A stretch of 64,000 bases of DNA, taken from Tropicibacter alexandrii (GTDB taxonomy: Bacteria > Pseudomonadota > Alphaproteobacteria > Rhodobacterales > Rhodobacteraceae). The position numbers were made by a program, and so were the translations under genes. This document shows positions 43,233-53,441 of the stretch, one piece after another. How positions within the stretch are numbered: the first letter of the stretch is position 1; every line of letters begins with the position of its first letter. The notes below the pieces were generated by a model. The model was given only the letters and a program-made list of their open reading frames with translations, ran no database searches and was not told the DNA's origin. The stretch covers positions 1-64,000 of the forward strand of contig NZ_RCTZ02000018.1 of assembly GCF_003667315.2 (NCBI RefSeq), in the 5' to 3' direction.

Positions 43233-46200
43233 GTGACAAAACTTGAAGACCTAAAGCCAGGCGCTCGCGTCCAAGGCATAGTTGCCGGTGGTTCAGCCGA
43301 CGTTGTTTCGGTTGAGTGGATCGGTGATCAGGCCGTCAACCTCGTCTACCGAAATGCTTCTGGTCAAATTGCGGAAACTACCATCTACCGCGATGATGAG
43401 CATCGTTTGTCCTTGGAAGCTGCCGGACGCAGGTGGTCGTTCGATGCGGATGGCTCTTTGTTGCGCCTGGTGACCGAAGCCAATCGTATCAAGCTCGCCC
43501 ACTTCTTCGATCCCTACTTGGCCATCCACACAAGCCTCGTGGACCCTCTGCCACACCAGATATCTGCTGTTTATGGCGAGATGATCCCGAGACAGCCGTT
43601 GCGTTTTCTGTTGGCAGATGATCCCGGCGCAGGGAAGACAATCATGGCTGGCCTTTTGATAAAGGAGCTGATCGCCAGAAGCGACCTCGAACGCTGCCTC
43701 GTGGTTGCGCCTGGTAGTCTTGTAGAGCAGTGGCAGGACGAGTTGGGGGAGAAGTTTGGGCTCGAATTTGATATTCTGACCCGCGACATGATCGAAAGCT
43801 CCAGGTCCGGAAATCCGTTTGAGGACAATAATCGTCTGATTGCTCGGCTGGACGTTCTCTCTCGCAATCAAGAGCTGCAGCAGAAGCTGACTTCCTCTAC
43901 CGAATGGGACCTTATCATCGCTGATGAAGCGCACCGGATGTCGGCGACCTACTTCGGCAGCGAGGTCAAGTACACGAAGCGCTACCAGCTTGGCCAGGAA
44001 CTCAGCAAAGCTTGCAGAAACTTCCTGCTGATGTCGGCGACACCGCATAATGGCAAGGAAAAGGATTTTCAGCTCTTTATGGCCTTGTTGGACGGTGATC
44101 GCTTCGAAGGGCGTTTCCGTGATGGCGTCCATGTTGCTGACGTCGAAGACATGATGCGCCGCCTTACGAAAGAGGAGCTGCTTCGTTTCGACGGCCGACC
44201 ACTTTTTCCAGAACGATGCGCCTATACGGTGAAGTATGAACTCTCCGCGCTGGAGGCGGAACTCTACACAGCTGTAACCGAGTACGTGCGGAACGAAATG
44301 AACCGGGTGCAGCGCTTCGCGGAGGACGATGGCAAGAAACGCAACAACGTTGGATTCGCCCTTCAGATTTTGCAAAGGCGGCTCGCATCCAGCCCTGCTG
44401 CCATCTACCAGTCATTGAAACGGCGCCGAGAGCGCCTTGAGAATGAGTTGTCGGAAGCCAGGCTGGCCAATGCTGGCAAATCTTCGGCTCTGAAGAGTGC
44501 CGCCATCAGCGATGAAATGCTGCGCAATCTGGACGAATACGGCCAAGATGAAGTTGATGACCTCGAAGAACTGATTTCAACCGGGGCGACGACTGCCGAA
44601 ACCGTCGAACAGCTCGAAATCGAAGTCGAGACGCTCAAAGGCCTTGAGAGCATGGCGCTTGGGGTGCTTCGCTCTGGCAAGGATACGAAGTGGCAGCAGC
44701 TGGACCGCATCCTCGACGACGATTTGATGCTCGATCCAGAAGGATACCGGAGAAAACTCATCATCTTCACTGAGCCCAAGGACACGCTCGAGTATCTGCG
44801 CGAGAAGATCGTTGGAAGGCTCGGTCGCCCCGAAGCGGTTGATGTGATCCATGGTGGCGTTTCGCGCGAAGAACGCCGCAAGATTGTTGAACGGTTCATG
44901 CAAGATCGCGACCTTCTTGTGTTGATCGCCAATGACGCAGCCGGTGAGGGTGTGAACCTTCAGCGCGGCCATCTGATGGTGAACTACGACCTTCCTTGGA
45001 ATCCAAACAAGATCGAGCAGCGCTTCGGTCGGATCCATCGTATCGGTCAGACTGAGGTATGCCACCTGTGGAACCTTGTGGCGAAAGATACGCGTGAGGG
45101 TGAGGTCTATGCGCGCCTTCTTGAGAAGCTTGAGGCTGCGCGCGAGGCGCTCGGGGGGCGCGTGTACGATGTTCTTGGCGAATTGTTCGAGGAACGCGCG
45201 CTCAAAGATCTTCTCTTCGATGCCATCCAATACGGCGAACAAGATGAGGTGAAAGCACGTCTCTTCCAAACGGTTGATGGAGCGGTCGACCAAAGTCACC
45301 TGCTCCAGCTCTTGCAAAAGCGCCAGCTTACCAGCGATACGATGCCAGAAGCACGCGTTCAAGAGTTGCGGCTCGAAATGGAACGAGCGGATGCGCAAAG
45401 GCTTCAGCCTCACCATATTCAAAGCTTCTTTGTCGAAGCGTTTGAACGTCTTGGCGGCCAGATAAAGCGGCGGGAAGAGGGGCGTTGGGAAATCAAGCAC
45501 GTTCCGTTGAGCGTTCGGGAACGGGACCGACAGATCGGCACGGGCGCGCCGCTACAGAAAAAATACGAGCGGATCTGTTTCGAAAAGAACAAGATCAACC
45601 AGCAGCCGGTCGCCGCCTTCGTTTACCCGGGACACCCTCTCTTGGATGCTGTCATAAGCATCGTTCGAGAGCAAAACGACCACCTCATGAAACAGGGTGC
45701 CGTGCTGATCGATGACACCGACGACAGAAGCGATGTCTCAGCGCTCTTTCTCATGGAGCACAGCGTTCAAGATGGGCGACCAAACGCCCTCGGAAAACCC
45801 AACGTGATTTCGCAGAAGCTCCAATTTGCGATGATCAACGAGGCTGGAGACGTCTCAAACGCGGGGATTGCACCGCATTTGAGCTTGCGCCCAGCAACTG
45901 CCCAAGAAACTAAAAGCGTGCAGGATCTCTTAAACGCCGAGTGGTTGCGGACTGACCTCGAGAAAAAGGTCGTTCAATTCGCCACAGTCGAGCTTGCTCA
46001 GGCGCATGTCTCCGAAGTTCGCGCGCGGCGGGTGCCGGAAATCGACAAGGTCGAGCAGGAGGTCAAAGCGCGCCTCAAAAAAGAGATCAACTACTGGGAC
46101 TCGCGTGCATTCGAGCTCAAGGAGCAAGAAAAAGCCGGCAAAAAGACCCGCCTCAACTGGCAGAACGCGCAGAGGCGGGCGGAAGACCTCGCCGAACGTC

Positions 46201-46739
46201 TCAAGCGGCGTCTGGCCTTGATCGAACAGGAGAGGTTCATCTCCGCCCAACCGCCCCGTGTCCGCGGTGGCATGATTGTTGTGCCCAAAGGACTTCTGCA
46301 ACGGCGGATGGCACCTGCGACGGTAGGGAAGGGTTTCTCGGAGGACGCCGCTGCGAGGCAGGAGATCGAAACCAAAGCTATCAACGCGGTGATGGCGGCA
46401 GAACGGGCTATGGGCAATGAGCCCCGGAGCGTAGAACACCTGCGCGGCCTCGGCTACGACATCGAGTCCTTTGACCCTACGACAGGCCACCTCAGGTTTC
46501 TCGAAGTCAAAGGGCGGGTGGACGGTGCCGACACAATAATGATAACCCGCAACGAGTTGATGGCCTCGCTGAACAAAGAAGATCAGTTCTTCCTTGTGTT
46601 CGTCTCGGTCACGAATGGCTTTGCCCAGCAACCGATCTATCGGCCAGGCCGCCTCATGACGCGCGAACCCGAGTTCGGGCAGACCGCCATTCAATTCAAC
46701 ATCAACAGTCTGCTTGATCAGGCGACCGGTAGTTCTTGA
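43233..46739 (+). CDS. SNF2-type helicase with C-terminal DUF3883 (DrmD-like)
   Basis: An 1168-aa SF2 helicase starting at GTG (MTKLEDLKPGARVQGIVAGG) with AAGG upstream. Walker A DDPGAGKTIMAG (residues about 129-140), DEAH (231-234), SATPHNG, then HRIGQ near 602. The C-terminal end carries a DUF3883 domain (VEHLRGLGYDIESFDPTTGH), a nuclease-like fold with FLEVKGR. It resembles DISARM DrmD-type helicases. It heads a four-gene plus-strand operon and is likely the motor of a DNA-targeting defence complex. Confidence 0.87.
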   Translation: MTKLEDLKPGARVQGIVAGGSADVVSVEWIGDQAVNLVYRNASGQIAETTIYRDDEHRLSLEAAGRRWSFDADGSLLRLVTEANRIKLAHFFDPYLAIHTSLVDPLPHQISAVYGEMIPRQPLRFLLADDPGAGKTIMAGLLIKELIARSDLERCLVVAPGSLVEQWQDELGEKFGLEFDILTRDMIESSRSGNPFEDNNRLIARLDVLSRNQELQQKLTSSTEWDLIIADEAHRMSATYFGSEVKYTKRYQLGQELSKACRNFLLMSATPHNGKEKDFQLFMALLDGDRFEGRFRDGVHVADVEDMMRRLTKEELLRFDGRPLFPERCAYTVKYELSALEAELYTAVTEYVRNEMNRVQRFAEDDGKKRNNVGFALQILQRRLASSPAAIYQSLKRRRERLENELSEARLANAGKSSALKSAAISDEMLRNLDEYGQDEVDDLEELISTGATTAETVEQLEIEVETLKGLESMALGVLRSGKDTKWQQLDRILDDDLMLDPEGYRRKLIIFTEPKDTLEYLREKIVGRLGRPEAVDVIHGGVSREERRKIVERFMQDRDLLVLIANDAAGEGVNLQRGHLMVNYDLPWNPNKIEQRFGRIHRIGQTEVCHLWNLVAKDTREGEVYARLLEKLEAAREALGGRVYDVLGELFEERALKDLLFDAIQYGEQDEVKARLFQTVDGAVDQSHLLQLLQKRQLTSDTMPEARVQELRLEMERADAQRLQPHHIQSFFVEAFERLGGQIKRREEGRWEIKHVPLSVRERDRQIGTGAPLQKKYERICFEKNKINQQPVAAFVYPGHPLLDAVISIVREQNDHLMKQGAVLIDDTDDRSDVSALFLMEHSVQDGRPNALGKPNVISQKLQFAMINEAGDVSNAGIAPHLSLRPATAQETKSVQDLLNAEWLRTDLEKKVVQFATVELAQAHVSEVRARRVPEIDKVEQEVKARLKKEINYWDSRAFELKEQEKAGKKTRLNWQNAQRRAEDLAERLKRRLALIEQERFISAQPPRVRGGMIVVPKGLLQRRMAPATVGKGFSEDAAARQEIETKAINAVMAAERAMGNEPRSVEHLRGLGYDIESFDPTTGHLRFLEVKGRVDGADTIMITRNELMASLNKEDQFFLVFVSVTNGFAQQPIYRPGRLMTREPEFGQTAIQFNINSLLDQATGSS

Positions 46740-46752
46740 AAGGACCTGAGGC

Positions 46753-47145
46753 ATGAGAATTGCCATTCGCGCTGAGCGCGCAGAGCAGCTGATCTCCGAC
46801 AGTTATCCGGGCGCCAGCAAGCCCCTCACGAAATCGACCAGCGTGCGGAACCCTCAAGACCCCGAGTCCTGGCGAAGCAGTCCGCGGGGAGAACGACGGG
46901 CCGACACGGCGCGCAAGTTCGCTGCCATCGGGTTCTACCTCGAACTGGCGAGCCACAGCCCCGACCCATTGCCACCGGGCAGCTTCCCCGCGGTCTTCGA
47001 CCTTGCTGACGGGCAGCGCCGCTTCCCCGACAAGGGCCTGATCAAGTCCCTATTGGATGCGGATCTGATTTCGGGTCAAACGATCAACAACGAACTCGTG
47101 TTCGTCCTGACCCCGTCCGGCCAGGCGACATTCGAAAGACGATAA
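46753..47145 (+). CDS. 130-aa hypothetical protein between helicase and methylase
   Basis: The gene starts MRIAIRAERAEQLISDSYPG 13 nt after the helicase stop, with GAGG upstream, and ends 2 nt before the methylase start. The C-terminal half may be a winged helix (FPDKGLIKSLLDADLISG then ELVFVLTPSGQATFERR). Its constant position in the operon suggests a subunit of the same system. No family is recognised. Confidence 0.65.
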   Translation: MRIAIRAERAEQLISDSYPGASKPLTKSTSVRNPQDPESWRSSPRGERRADTARKFAAIGFYLELASHSPDPLPPGSFPAVFDLADGQRRFPDKGLIKSLLDADLISGQTINNELVFVLTPSGQATFERR

Positions 47146-47147
47146 TT

Positions 47148-49946
47148 ATGACCACGACGTACAAGAAAAAACTCATCGAAGTCGCCATTCCTCTCGAGGC
47201 GATCAACGCTGCGTCGGCGCGGGAGAAGTCGATCCGGCATGGGCATCCCTCGACGCTGCATCTGTGGTGGGCACGGCGGCCTTTGGCGGCGTGTCGGGCG
47301 GTGCTGTTCGCGCAGCTGGTGGACGATCCGTCAAGCCATCCTGACAAGTTCCCGACCGAGGAGGCGGTGGAGGCCGAGCGCAAGCGGCTGTTCCAGATCA
47401 TTGAGGACCTGGTGAAGTGGGAGAACTCGACCAACGAGGAGGTTCTGGAGCGCGCGCGGGCCGAGATCCGCACCAGCTGCGATGGCGAGCTGCCCCCGGT
47501 CTATGACCCGTTCTCGGGCGGCGGATCGATCCCGCTGGAGGCGCAGCGGCTGGGGCTGCCCGCCTATGGGTCCGACCTGAACCCGGTGGCGGTGATGATC
47601 GGCAAGGCGATGATCGAGATCCCGCCGAAGTTCAAGGACATGCAGCCGATCCACCCGGGCGAACCTGAGGCTGGACATGGCGGCTACAAGAACGCCCAAG
47701 GTTTGGCAGAGGACGTGAAATACTACGGCGAGTGGATGCGCGAGAGGGCGTGGGAGCGCATTGGGCATCTCTACCCCAAGGTCGACCTGCCGAGCGAGTT
47801 TGGTGGCGGCAAGGCGACCGTGATCGCTTGGATCTGGGCGCGCACTGTGGCGAGCCCGGACCCGGCGTTTTCAGATGTGCAAGTACCCATCGCTTCAAGC
47901 TTTCTTCTCAGCGGGAAAAAGGGCAAGGAAGTATGGGTTGAAGCGGCGGCTGACCGAACAACCAAGAACATTTCCTTCCGCATAAGACGCGGTGGAACTT
48001 CAGAAGAATTGGCAAAGGCAAAAGAAGGCACGAAAGCCGGACGGGGAGCAAACTTTCGCTGTATACTCTCAAATACAGCTATCACGATGGATCACGTTCG
48101 AAGGGAAGCGAAAAACGGGCTTCAAGAATGCCTTTTGGCTGTTGTAGCTGATGGACCCAAAGGCCGAGTATATTTGCCGCCAAACTCAGATCAGATGAAG
48201 GCAGCAAAGGACGCCAAGCCAACTTGGCGGCCAGCAACGCCACTTTCAGAAGACAGGAGAGCATTTACCCCTCCGGACTATGGAATGTCAGAATATGGAG
48301 ATCTATTTACAGACCGTCAGCTGGTAGCTCTCAACGTTTTCAGCGACTTAGTTGCTGAAGCACGTACGCGAATTGAGATTGAAGCAACAGCAGCAGGATT
48401 AAAGGCAGACGGCAAGCCACTCCGAGGCGGTGGTCATGGCGCAAGAGCATACGCGGAAGCAGTCAGCATCTATCTGGGTTTTGCAGTTGATAAAGTTGCT
48501 GATCGCAACTCCACTATAGCAACGTGGGCAACGAGCCGGGAGCACGCGCGAAACACTTTCGGACGTCAAGCTATTCCAATGACTTGGGATTTCGCCGAGA
48601 GCAATGTTTTCTCAAGTTCCAGTGGGAATTTTTTGGGTGGGATCAAATCTAACGTTGATGCGCTCTCAAAAATGCTCGCGGCCCCCAATGGAGAGGTTTT
48701 TCAAGCCTCAGCTGGATCAGCTGAGCTAAGCGGGTTCGCACTTTCAACTGATCCACCTTACTACGACAATATTGGCTACGCTGACCTATCAGACTTCTTC
48801 TATGTTTGGGCCAAGAGGGTGGCTCGGGATGTTTACCCGGACCTGTTTTCCTATCTGGTAACTCCCAAATCCGAAGAGCTCGTAGCTGCTCCATATCGCC
48901 ATGGCGGAAAAGAAGGAGCCGAGAGCTTTTTTTTGAATGGTATGCGGAGCGCGATCTCACGTTTAGGAAGCAGGGTCTCACCGGAATTTCCAGCAACTAT
49001 ATATTACGCCTTCAAGCAGAGTGAGATTGAGCGTGAGGGTATCAGTTCGACTGGCTGGGCTACTTTTATCCAAGCTGTACTGGATGCAGGGTTTTCTGTA
49101 ACCGGCACTTGGCCAGTTCGCACCGAACTTGGACGGAGAATGCGTGCCACGGGCTCTAATGCTCTTGCAAACTCAGTTGTTCTGGTCTGCCGAAAGAAGG
49201 AAGACACCGCAGAAACCATTACTCGCGCCGAGTTCATCCGCGCCCTAAAACGCGAACTCCCACCGGCCATTGCCGAGCTTCAGGCTGCAAACGTCTCCCC
49301 CGCCGACATGCCTCAATCGGCCATCGGCCCCGGCATGGGCGTCTTCTCGCGCTACAAAGCGGTGCTGGAGGCCGACGACAGCCCGATGACGGTCAAAACT
49401 GCGCTGCAGCTGATCAATGCCGAGCTCGACGAGTTCCTGAACGACCTGCATGGCGAATTCGACGCCGACACCCGCTTTGCCGCGACCTGGTTCGAGCAGC
49501 ACGGCACCGACAAAGGCGACTACGGTGCGGCAGACAACCTCGCCCGCGCGCGCGGCATCTCGGTCGAGAGCGTGAAGCATGCCGGGATCGTCGACAGCTC
49601 CGCCGGCAAGGTCCGCATCCTCAAGCGCGCCGAACTGGATCCGGATTGGGACCCGGCCGAGGACGATCACCTGACGATCTGGGAATGCTGTCAGCACCTG
49701 ATCCGTGTGATGGAAAACGACGGCGAATACGCAGCCGCGGTCCTGCTGAAAAAGCTGGGTTCGGATCGTGCCGAGATGGTCAAGGACCTCGCCTATTACC
49801 TTTACGACCTCTGCTCGAACAAGAGGAAGGACGCGAAGGAGGCGACCTCTTACAACGGGCTGATCGCGGTCTGGACCGACCTGACGCGCCTGGCCGCGAC
49901 CGTCAACATTGAAGACAAGAACCGCCAATCGGCGATGGACATTTAA
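47148..49946 (+). CDS. DUF1156-type DNA adenine methyltransferase
   Basis: A 932-aa methyltransferase. The N-terminal DUF1156 (EVAIPLEAINAASAREKSIR, HGHPSTLHLWWARRPLAACR) leads to motif I DPFSGGGSIPLEAQRLG (about residue 120) and, much later, catalytic DPPYYDNIGY (about 534), the circularly arranged order of this family. It probably marks host DNA for the system. The middle, about 47870-49200, is clearly lower in GC than both ends (hand counts of single 60-base lines: 73% at 47521, 45% at 48301 and 48961, 63% at 49621), suggesting exchange of the recognition region. Confidence 0.87.
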   Translation: MTTTYKKKLIEVAIPLEAINAASAREKSIRHGHPSTLHLWWARRPLAACRAVLFAQLVDDPSSHPDKFPTEEAVEAERKRLFQIIEDLVKWENSTNEEVLERARAEIRTSCDGELPPVYDPFSGGGSIPLEAQRLGLPAYGSDLNPVAVMIGKAMIEIPPKFKDMQPIHPGEPEAGHGGYKNAQGLAEDVKYYGEWMRERAWERIGHLYPKVDLPSEFGGGKATVIAWIWARTVASPDPAFSDVQVPIASSFLLSGKKGKEVWVEAAADRTTKNISFRIRRGGTSEELAKAKEGTKAGRGANFRCILSNTAITMDHVRREAKNGLQECLLAVVADGPKGRVYLPPNSDQMKAAKDAKPTWRPATPLSEDRRAFTPPDYGMSEYGDLFTDRQLVALNVFSDLVAEARTRIEIEATAAGLKADGKPLRGGGHGARAYAEAVSIYLGFAVDKVADRNSTIATWATSREHARNTFGRQAIPMTWDFAESNVFSSSSGNFLGGIKSNVDALSKMLAAPNGEVFQASAGSAELSGFALSTDPPYYDNIGYADLSDFFYVWAKRVARDVYPDLFSYLVTPKSEELVAAPYRHGGKEGAESFFLNGMRSAISRLGSRVSPEFPATIYYAFKQSEIEREGISSTGWATFIQAVLDAGFSVTGTWPVRTELGRRMRATGSNALANSVVLVCRKKEDTAETITRAEFIRALKRELPPAIAELQAANVSPADMPQSAIGPGMGVFSRYKAVLEADDSPMTVKTALQLINAELDEFLNDLHGEFDADTRFAATWFEQHGTDKGDYGAADNLARARGISVESVKHAGIVDSSAGKVRILKRAELDPDWDPAEDDHLTIWECCQHLIRVMENDGEYAAAVLLKKLGSDRAEMVKDLAYYLYDLCSNKRKDAKEATSYNGLIAVWTDLTRLAATVNIEDKNRQSAMDI

Positions 49947-49958
49947 GGCAGGTTTCCC

Positions 49959-52900
49959 ATGGCAAAGAGTGCACGCCAAACCGTTTTCGAAGGCATGGAG
50001 CTGATGCCCGACGCGCTGACCCCGTTCGTGGAGAAGCGCCTCGACAGCACGTTGCAGGGGCATTGGCAGATCGAGGTTGTCGAACGAATTCGTGGGCTGC
50101 GTCCGAATTCCGAGGGCAAGGTCGCGTGGGACCAACAGGGCCTCCTGCAGACCATGATGGCCTATTGGAAGGACAGTTTCGCCGGCGTTCTGGGCCATAT
50201 GGAGCGGTCCATGGTGTCCGAGCTGCTGGAGGTACGGAACCGCCTCTCGCACAACGAGACGTTCAGCTATGACGATGCCGAGCGGGCGCTGGATTCCATG
50301 CGCCGCCTTTGCGAGGCGATCAGCGCCGGTGAGACGGCGGGCCAGCTCGGCAAGATGCGGGATACCATCCTGCGCACGAAGTACCGGGAGCTTGCGCGTT
50401 CGGAGGAGCGGAAAGGGCAGACATCGACCATCTCAACGGAGACCGTGTCTGGGCTGTTGCCATGGCGTGACGTGGTTGAACCGCACCAGGACGTGGCGAC
50501 CGGCGAGTTCCAGCAAGCCGAGTTCGCCGCCGACCTCGCCAAGGTGCACAACGGCAGCGCGCCTTTCGAGTATAGCGATCCGCGCGAGTTCTATAGCCGT
50601 ACCTATTTGACGGACGGGTTGAGCAAGCTGCTGGAGGGGGCTACCAAGCGGTTGTCGGGTAAAGCGGGGGACCCGGTGGTCGAATTGCAGACCAACTTTG
50701 GCGGGGGCAAAACGCACTCGATGCTGGCGCTCTACCACATGGTTGGGAAGACGCCTGTTCAGGATTTGCCGGGCCTCGATCAGCTTCTGTCCGAACAGGG
50801 GCTTACTGTTCCGGATCGGATCAGCCGAGCTGTGCTTGTAGGCACCTCCCGCGGGCCGCAGGACATCATCCGTTTGGAAGATGGCCGAGAAATCAGGACG
50901 ACTTGGGGTGAGCTTGCGTGGCAGCTTGGCGGTCCAGACGCATTCGACATGATCGCCGAAAACGATGCCCGAGGTATCGCCCCTGGGTCAAACTTGTTAG
51001 AAGCCATCTTCAAGAAATGTGCGCCAAGCCTGATCCTGATTGACGAATGGGTCGCCTACCTGCGCCAAATCTACAAGGTCGAAGGGCTGCCGTCAGGTTC
51101 ATTCGACGCCAACCTGTCTTTCGTTCAGGCGCTGACTGAAGCGGTGAAGGCCTCGCCACAAACGCTTCTTGTTGCCTCCCTCCCGGCCTCTCAGATCGAA
51201 GTCGGCGGCGAGGGCGGCCAAGAGGCTCTGGCACGATTGAAACAGACATTCAGCCGTGTCGAAAGTTCGTGGCGTCCGGCATCGCAGGAGGAGAGCTACG
51301 AGATCGTCCGGCGGCGCCTGTTCAAGGAGATTCCTGGCGACAAGTACATGCATAGGGACAATACGCTGAAGCAGTTCGCCAAGCTGTATCGCGAAAGTCC
51401 GAACGACTTTCCCCAAGGCTGTGCTGACGAAGATTACCGCCGCAAACTGGAGAAGGCCTATCCCATCCATCCGGACCTCTTCGACCACCTCTACACTGCT
51501 TGGGGATCTCTGGAGAAGTTCCAGAAAACGCGCGGCGTGCTGCGGTTGATGGCTCAAGTGATCCATGAGCTTTGGATGTCGGGTGACCCCTCCGTCATGA
51601 TCATGCCGGGTAGTGTAGCGATCAGTTCCGCGCGCGTCGAACCCGAGCTTTTGCATTACCTGCCGAATGCCTGGCAAGGGATCATTGCAGGCGACGTCGA
51701 CGGGGCGAACTCCACACCGTACAAAATCGACCAAGCCGCACCGAACCTAAACCGATACTCTGCGACCCGACGGGTCGCACGAGCGATTTTTGCGGCAACT
51801 GCCCCCACCGAAGGCCAACAAAACCGCGGAATCGACGATAAGCGCATAAACCTCGGTGTGGTTCAGCCCGGTGAGAAAGTCGCCATTTTCGGGGATGCCC
51901 TTCGCCGCCTGACGAACCAAGCCAAGTTCATGCACAGTGACCTTGGCCGTTATTGGTACTCGATGTCAGCCAGCTTGAACCGCGTCGCAGCGGATCGGGC
52001 AGCTCAACTCGAAGAGGCCCTTGTTACCGTGGAAATCGACAAGGCTTTGGCGAACTACATCAATGGTTTGACTGATCGAGGTCAGTTTGACGCTGTTCAG
52101 GTAGCCCCCGATGGATCGTCGGAAGTCCCAGACGACCCAGGCGGGGTGCGTGCTGTGGTACTGGGGGTTTCCCATCCGCATTCTGGTCGCGATGGGTCGC
52201 TGGCCATGGTGGAAGTAAAAGACATTCTCCTCCAACGTGGCGCAACCCCAAGGGTGTATCGGAATACCCTCGTTTTTCTCGCGGCGGACAACCGCCAGCT
52301 CGACAACCTCAAAGATGCTGTCAGGTCATCACTGGCCTGGGACGGTGTCCTGCGCGACGCGGAAACGGGACGTCTAAACCTGCGAACAACGGAAATCGCA
52401 CTCGCAAAGGATAAAGCCAAGGAAGCTCGCGAAACAGCAAGCACACGTTTGAAAGAAACTTGGTGTTATCTGATCTATCCCTACCAAGACACAGCTCAGT
52501 CTGACGTTGAGTTCGCATCGGCGAAAATTCCGGCGCAAGATGGCGTCCTTGGCAGGGCAAGCAAGAAGCTTGTCAGCGATGAAGCATTGCTTCCTGAGAT
52601 CGGGCCAGAGCGCCTCAATCGCGAACTTGAAAAGTACATCTGGAATGGCAAACCCCACCTTCACCTGAAGGACCTCTGGGAGTACCAGAACCGCTACACT
52701 TACCTTCCGCGGCTAAAGAACCGGGACACACTCATCAAAGCAGTCCGAGCCGCAGTTTCGGGGATGCTCCCGGGACCATTTGCTTACGCGGAGCACTGGG
52801 ACGAAAATGCTCAAGCATACGCTGGCCTCGCGATTGAGAACGCTCAAAACACCTTAGTTGCGATCGACGGCGACACCGTCATTGTAGATCCGAAAACAGC

Positions 52901-53291
52901 CGAAGCGCATCGACCGAAACCGGCACCTGCGCCCGAAGCTGGCGGTCTAAACTCAGGAGCAACTGTCACCACAGGTACGGAGGATACGATTGACGGAACT
53001 CCGTCAGGAGCAGAGGTCAACACCAAACCAGTCACTACAACCGAAACCCAAACGGAGAGGCTACCGACCCGTTTTGTGGGCTCTGTCATGCTGTCTCCAG
53101 ACCGTCCTGCGCGAGACATGCACCAAATCGTCGAGGCTATCGTGGAACAACTTACAACGCTACAGGGTGCTGAAGTGTCCTTGCGCCTTGAAATCGATGC
53201 AGAGGTGCCAAGTGGCCTCGATCGCGCAAAAGTTCGGACGCTCATTGAGAACGCCACTACGTTGGGCTTCACGGAGAAATCTATCCGATGA
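49959..53291 (+). CDS. DUF499 ATPase with N-terminal Swt1-like HEPN domain
   Basis: An 1110-aa protein. Residues about 1-120 form a HEPN-like helical domain with RNRLSHN (Rx4H, near 92). Walker A TNFGGGKTHSM lies near 245, and the Walker B region reads LILIDEWVAYLRQ. The DUF499 ATPase core follows to about residue 950, then a Thr/Glu-rich linker and a short C-terminal domain (SLRLEIDAEVPSGLDRAKVR). DUF499 ATPases accompany DUF1156 methylases in antiviral operons. AAGGCAGG precedes the ATG, 12 nt past the methylase stop. Confidence 0.85.
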   Translation: MAKSARQTVFEGMELMPDALTPFVEKRLDSTLQGHWQIEVVERIRGLRPNSEGKVAWDQQGLLQTMMAYWKDSFAGVLGHMERSMVSELLEVRNRLSHNETFSYDDAERALDSMRRLCEAISAGETAGQLGKMRDTILRTKYRELARSEERKGQTSTISTETVSGLLPWRDVVEPHQDVATGEFQQAEFAADLAKVHNGSAPFEYSDPREFYSRTYLTDGLSKLLEGATKRLSGKAGDPVVELQTNFGGGKTHSMLALYHMVGKTPVQDLPGLDQLLSEQGLTVPDRISRAVLVGTSRGPQDIIRLEDGREIRTTWGELAWQLGGPDAFDMIAENDARGIAPGSNLLEAIFKKCAPSLILIDEWVAYLRQIYKVEGLPSGSFDANLSFVQALTEAVKASPQTLLVASLPASQIEVGGEGGQEALARLKQTFSRVESSWRPASQEESYEIVRRRLFKEIPGDKYMHRDNTLKQFAKLYRESPNDFPQGCADEDYRRKLEKAYPIHPDLFDHLYTAWGSLEKFQKTRGVLRLMAQVIHELWMSGDPSVMIMPGSVAISSARVEPELLHYLPNAWQGIIAGDVDGANSTPYKIDQAAPNLNRYSATRRVARAIFAATAPTEGQQNRGIDDKRINLGVVQPGEKVAIFGDALRRLTNQAKFMHSDLGRYWYSMSASLNRVAADRAAQLEEALVTVEIDKALANYINGLTDRGQFDAVQVAPDGSSEVPDDPGGVRAVVLGVSHPHSGRDGSLAMVEVKDILLQRGATPRVYRNTLVFLAADNRQLDNLKDAVRSSLAWDGVLRDAETGRLNLRTTEIALAKDKAKEARETASTRLKETWCYLIYPYQDTAQSDVEFASAKIPAQDGVLGRASKKLVSDEALLPEIGPERLNRELEKYIWNGKPHLHLKDLWEYQNRYTYLPRLKNRDTLIKAVRAAVSGMLPGPFAYAEHWDENAQAYAGLAIENAQNTLVAIDGDTVIVDPKTAEAHRPKPAPAPEAGGLNSGATVTTGTEDTIDGTPSGAEVNTKPVTTTETQTERLPTRFVGSVMLSPDRPARDMHQIVEAIVEQLTTLQGAEVSLRLEIDAEVPSGLDRAKVRTLIENATTLGFTEKSIR

Positions 53292-53441
53292 TTTCGAGAA
53301 TGGGGGTGGGCTGCAATCTTTCTCTGCACCAAGGATTAACGAATGAGATGCGCTGGGAGCGATTATTGCGACGATGAGGTGAAATCACCTGCGCGTCTTT
53401 CTCAACGCAAAGACGAACTCACTTCGTGCCCAAATAGACCG

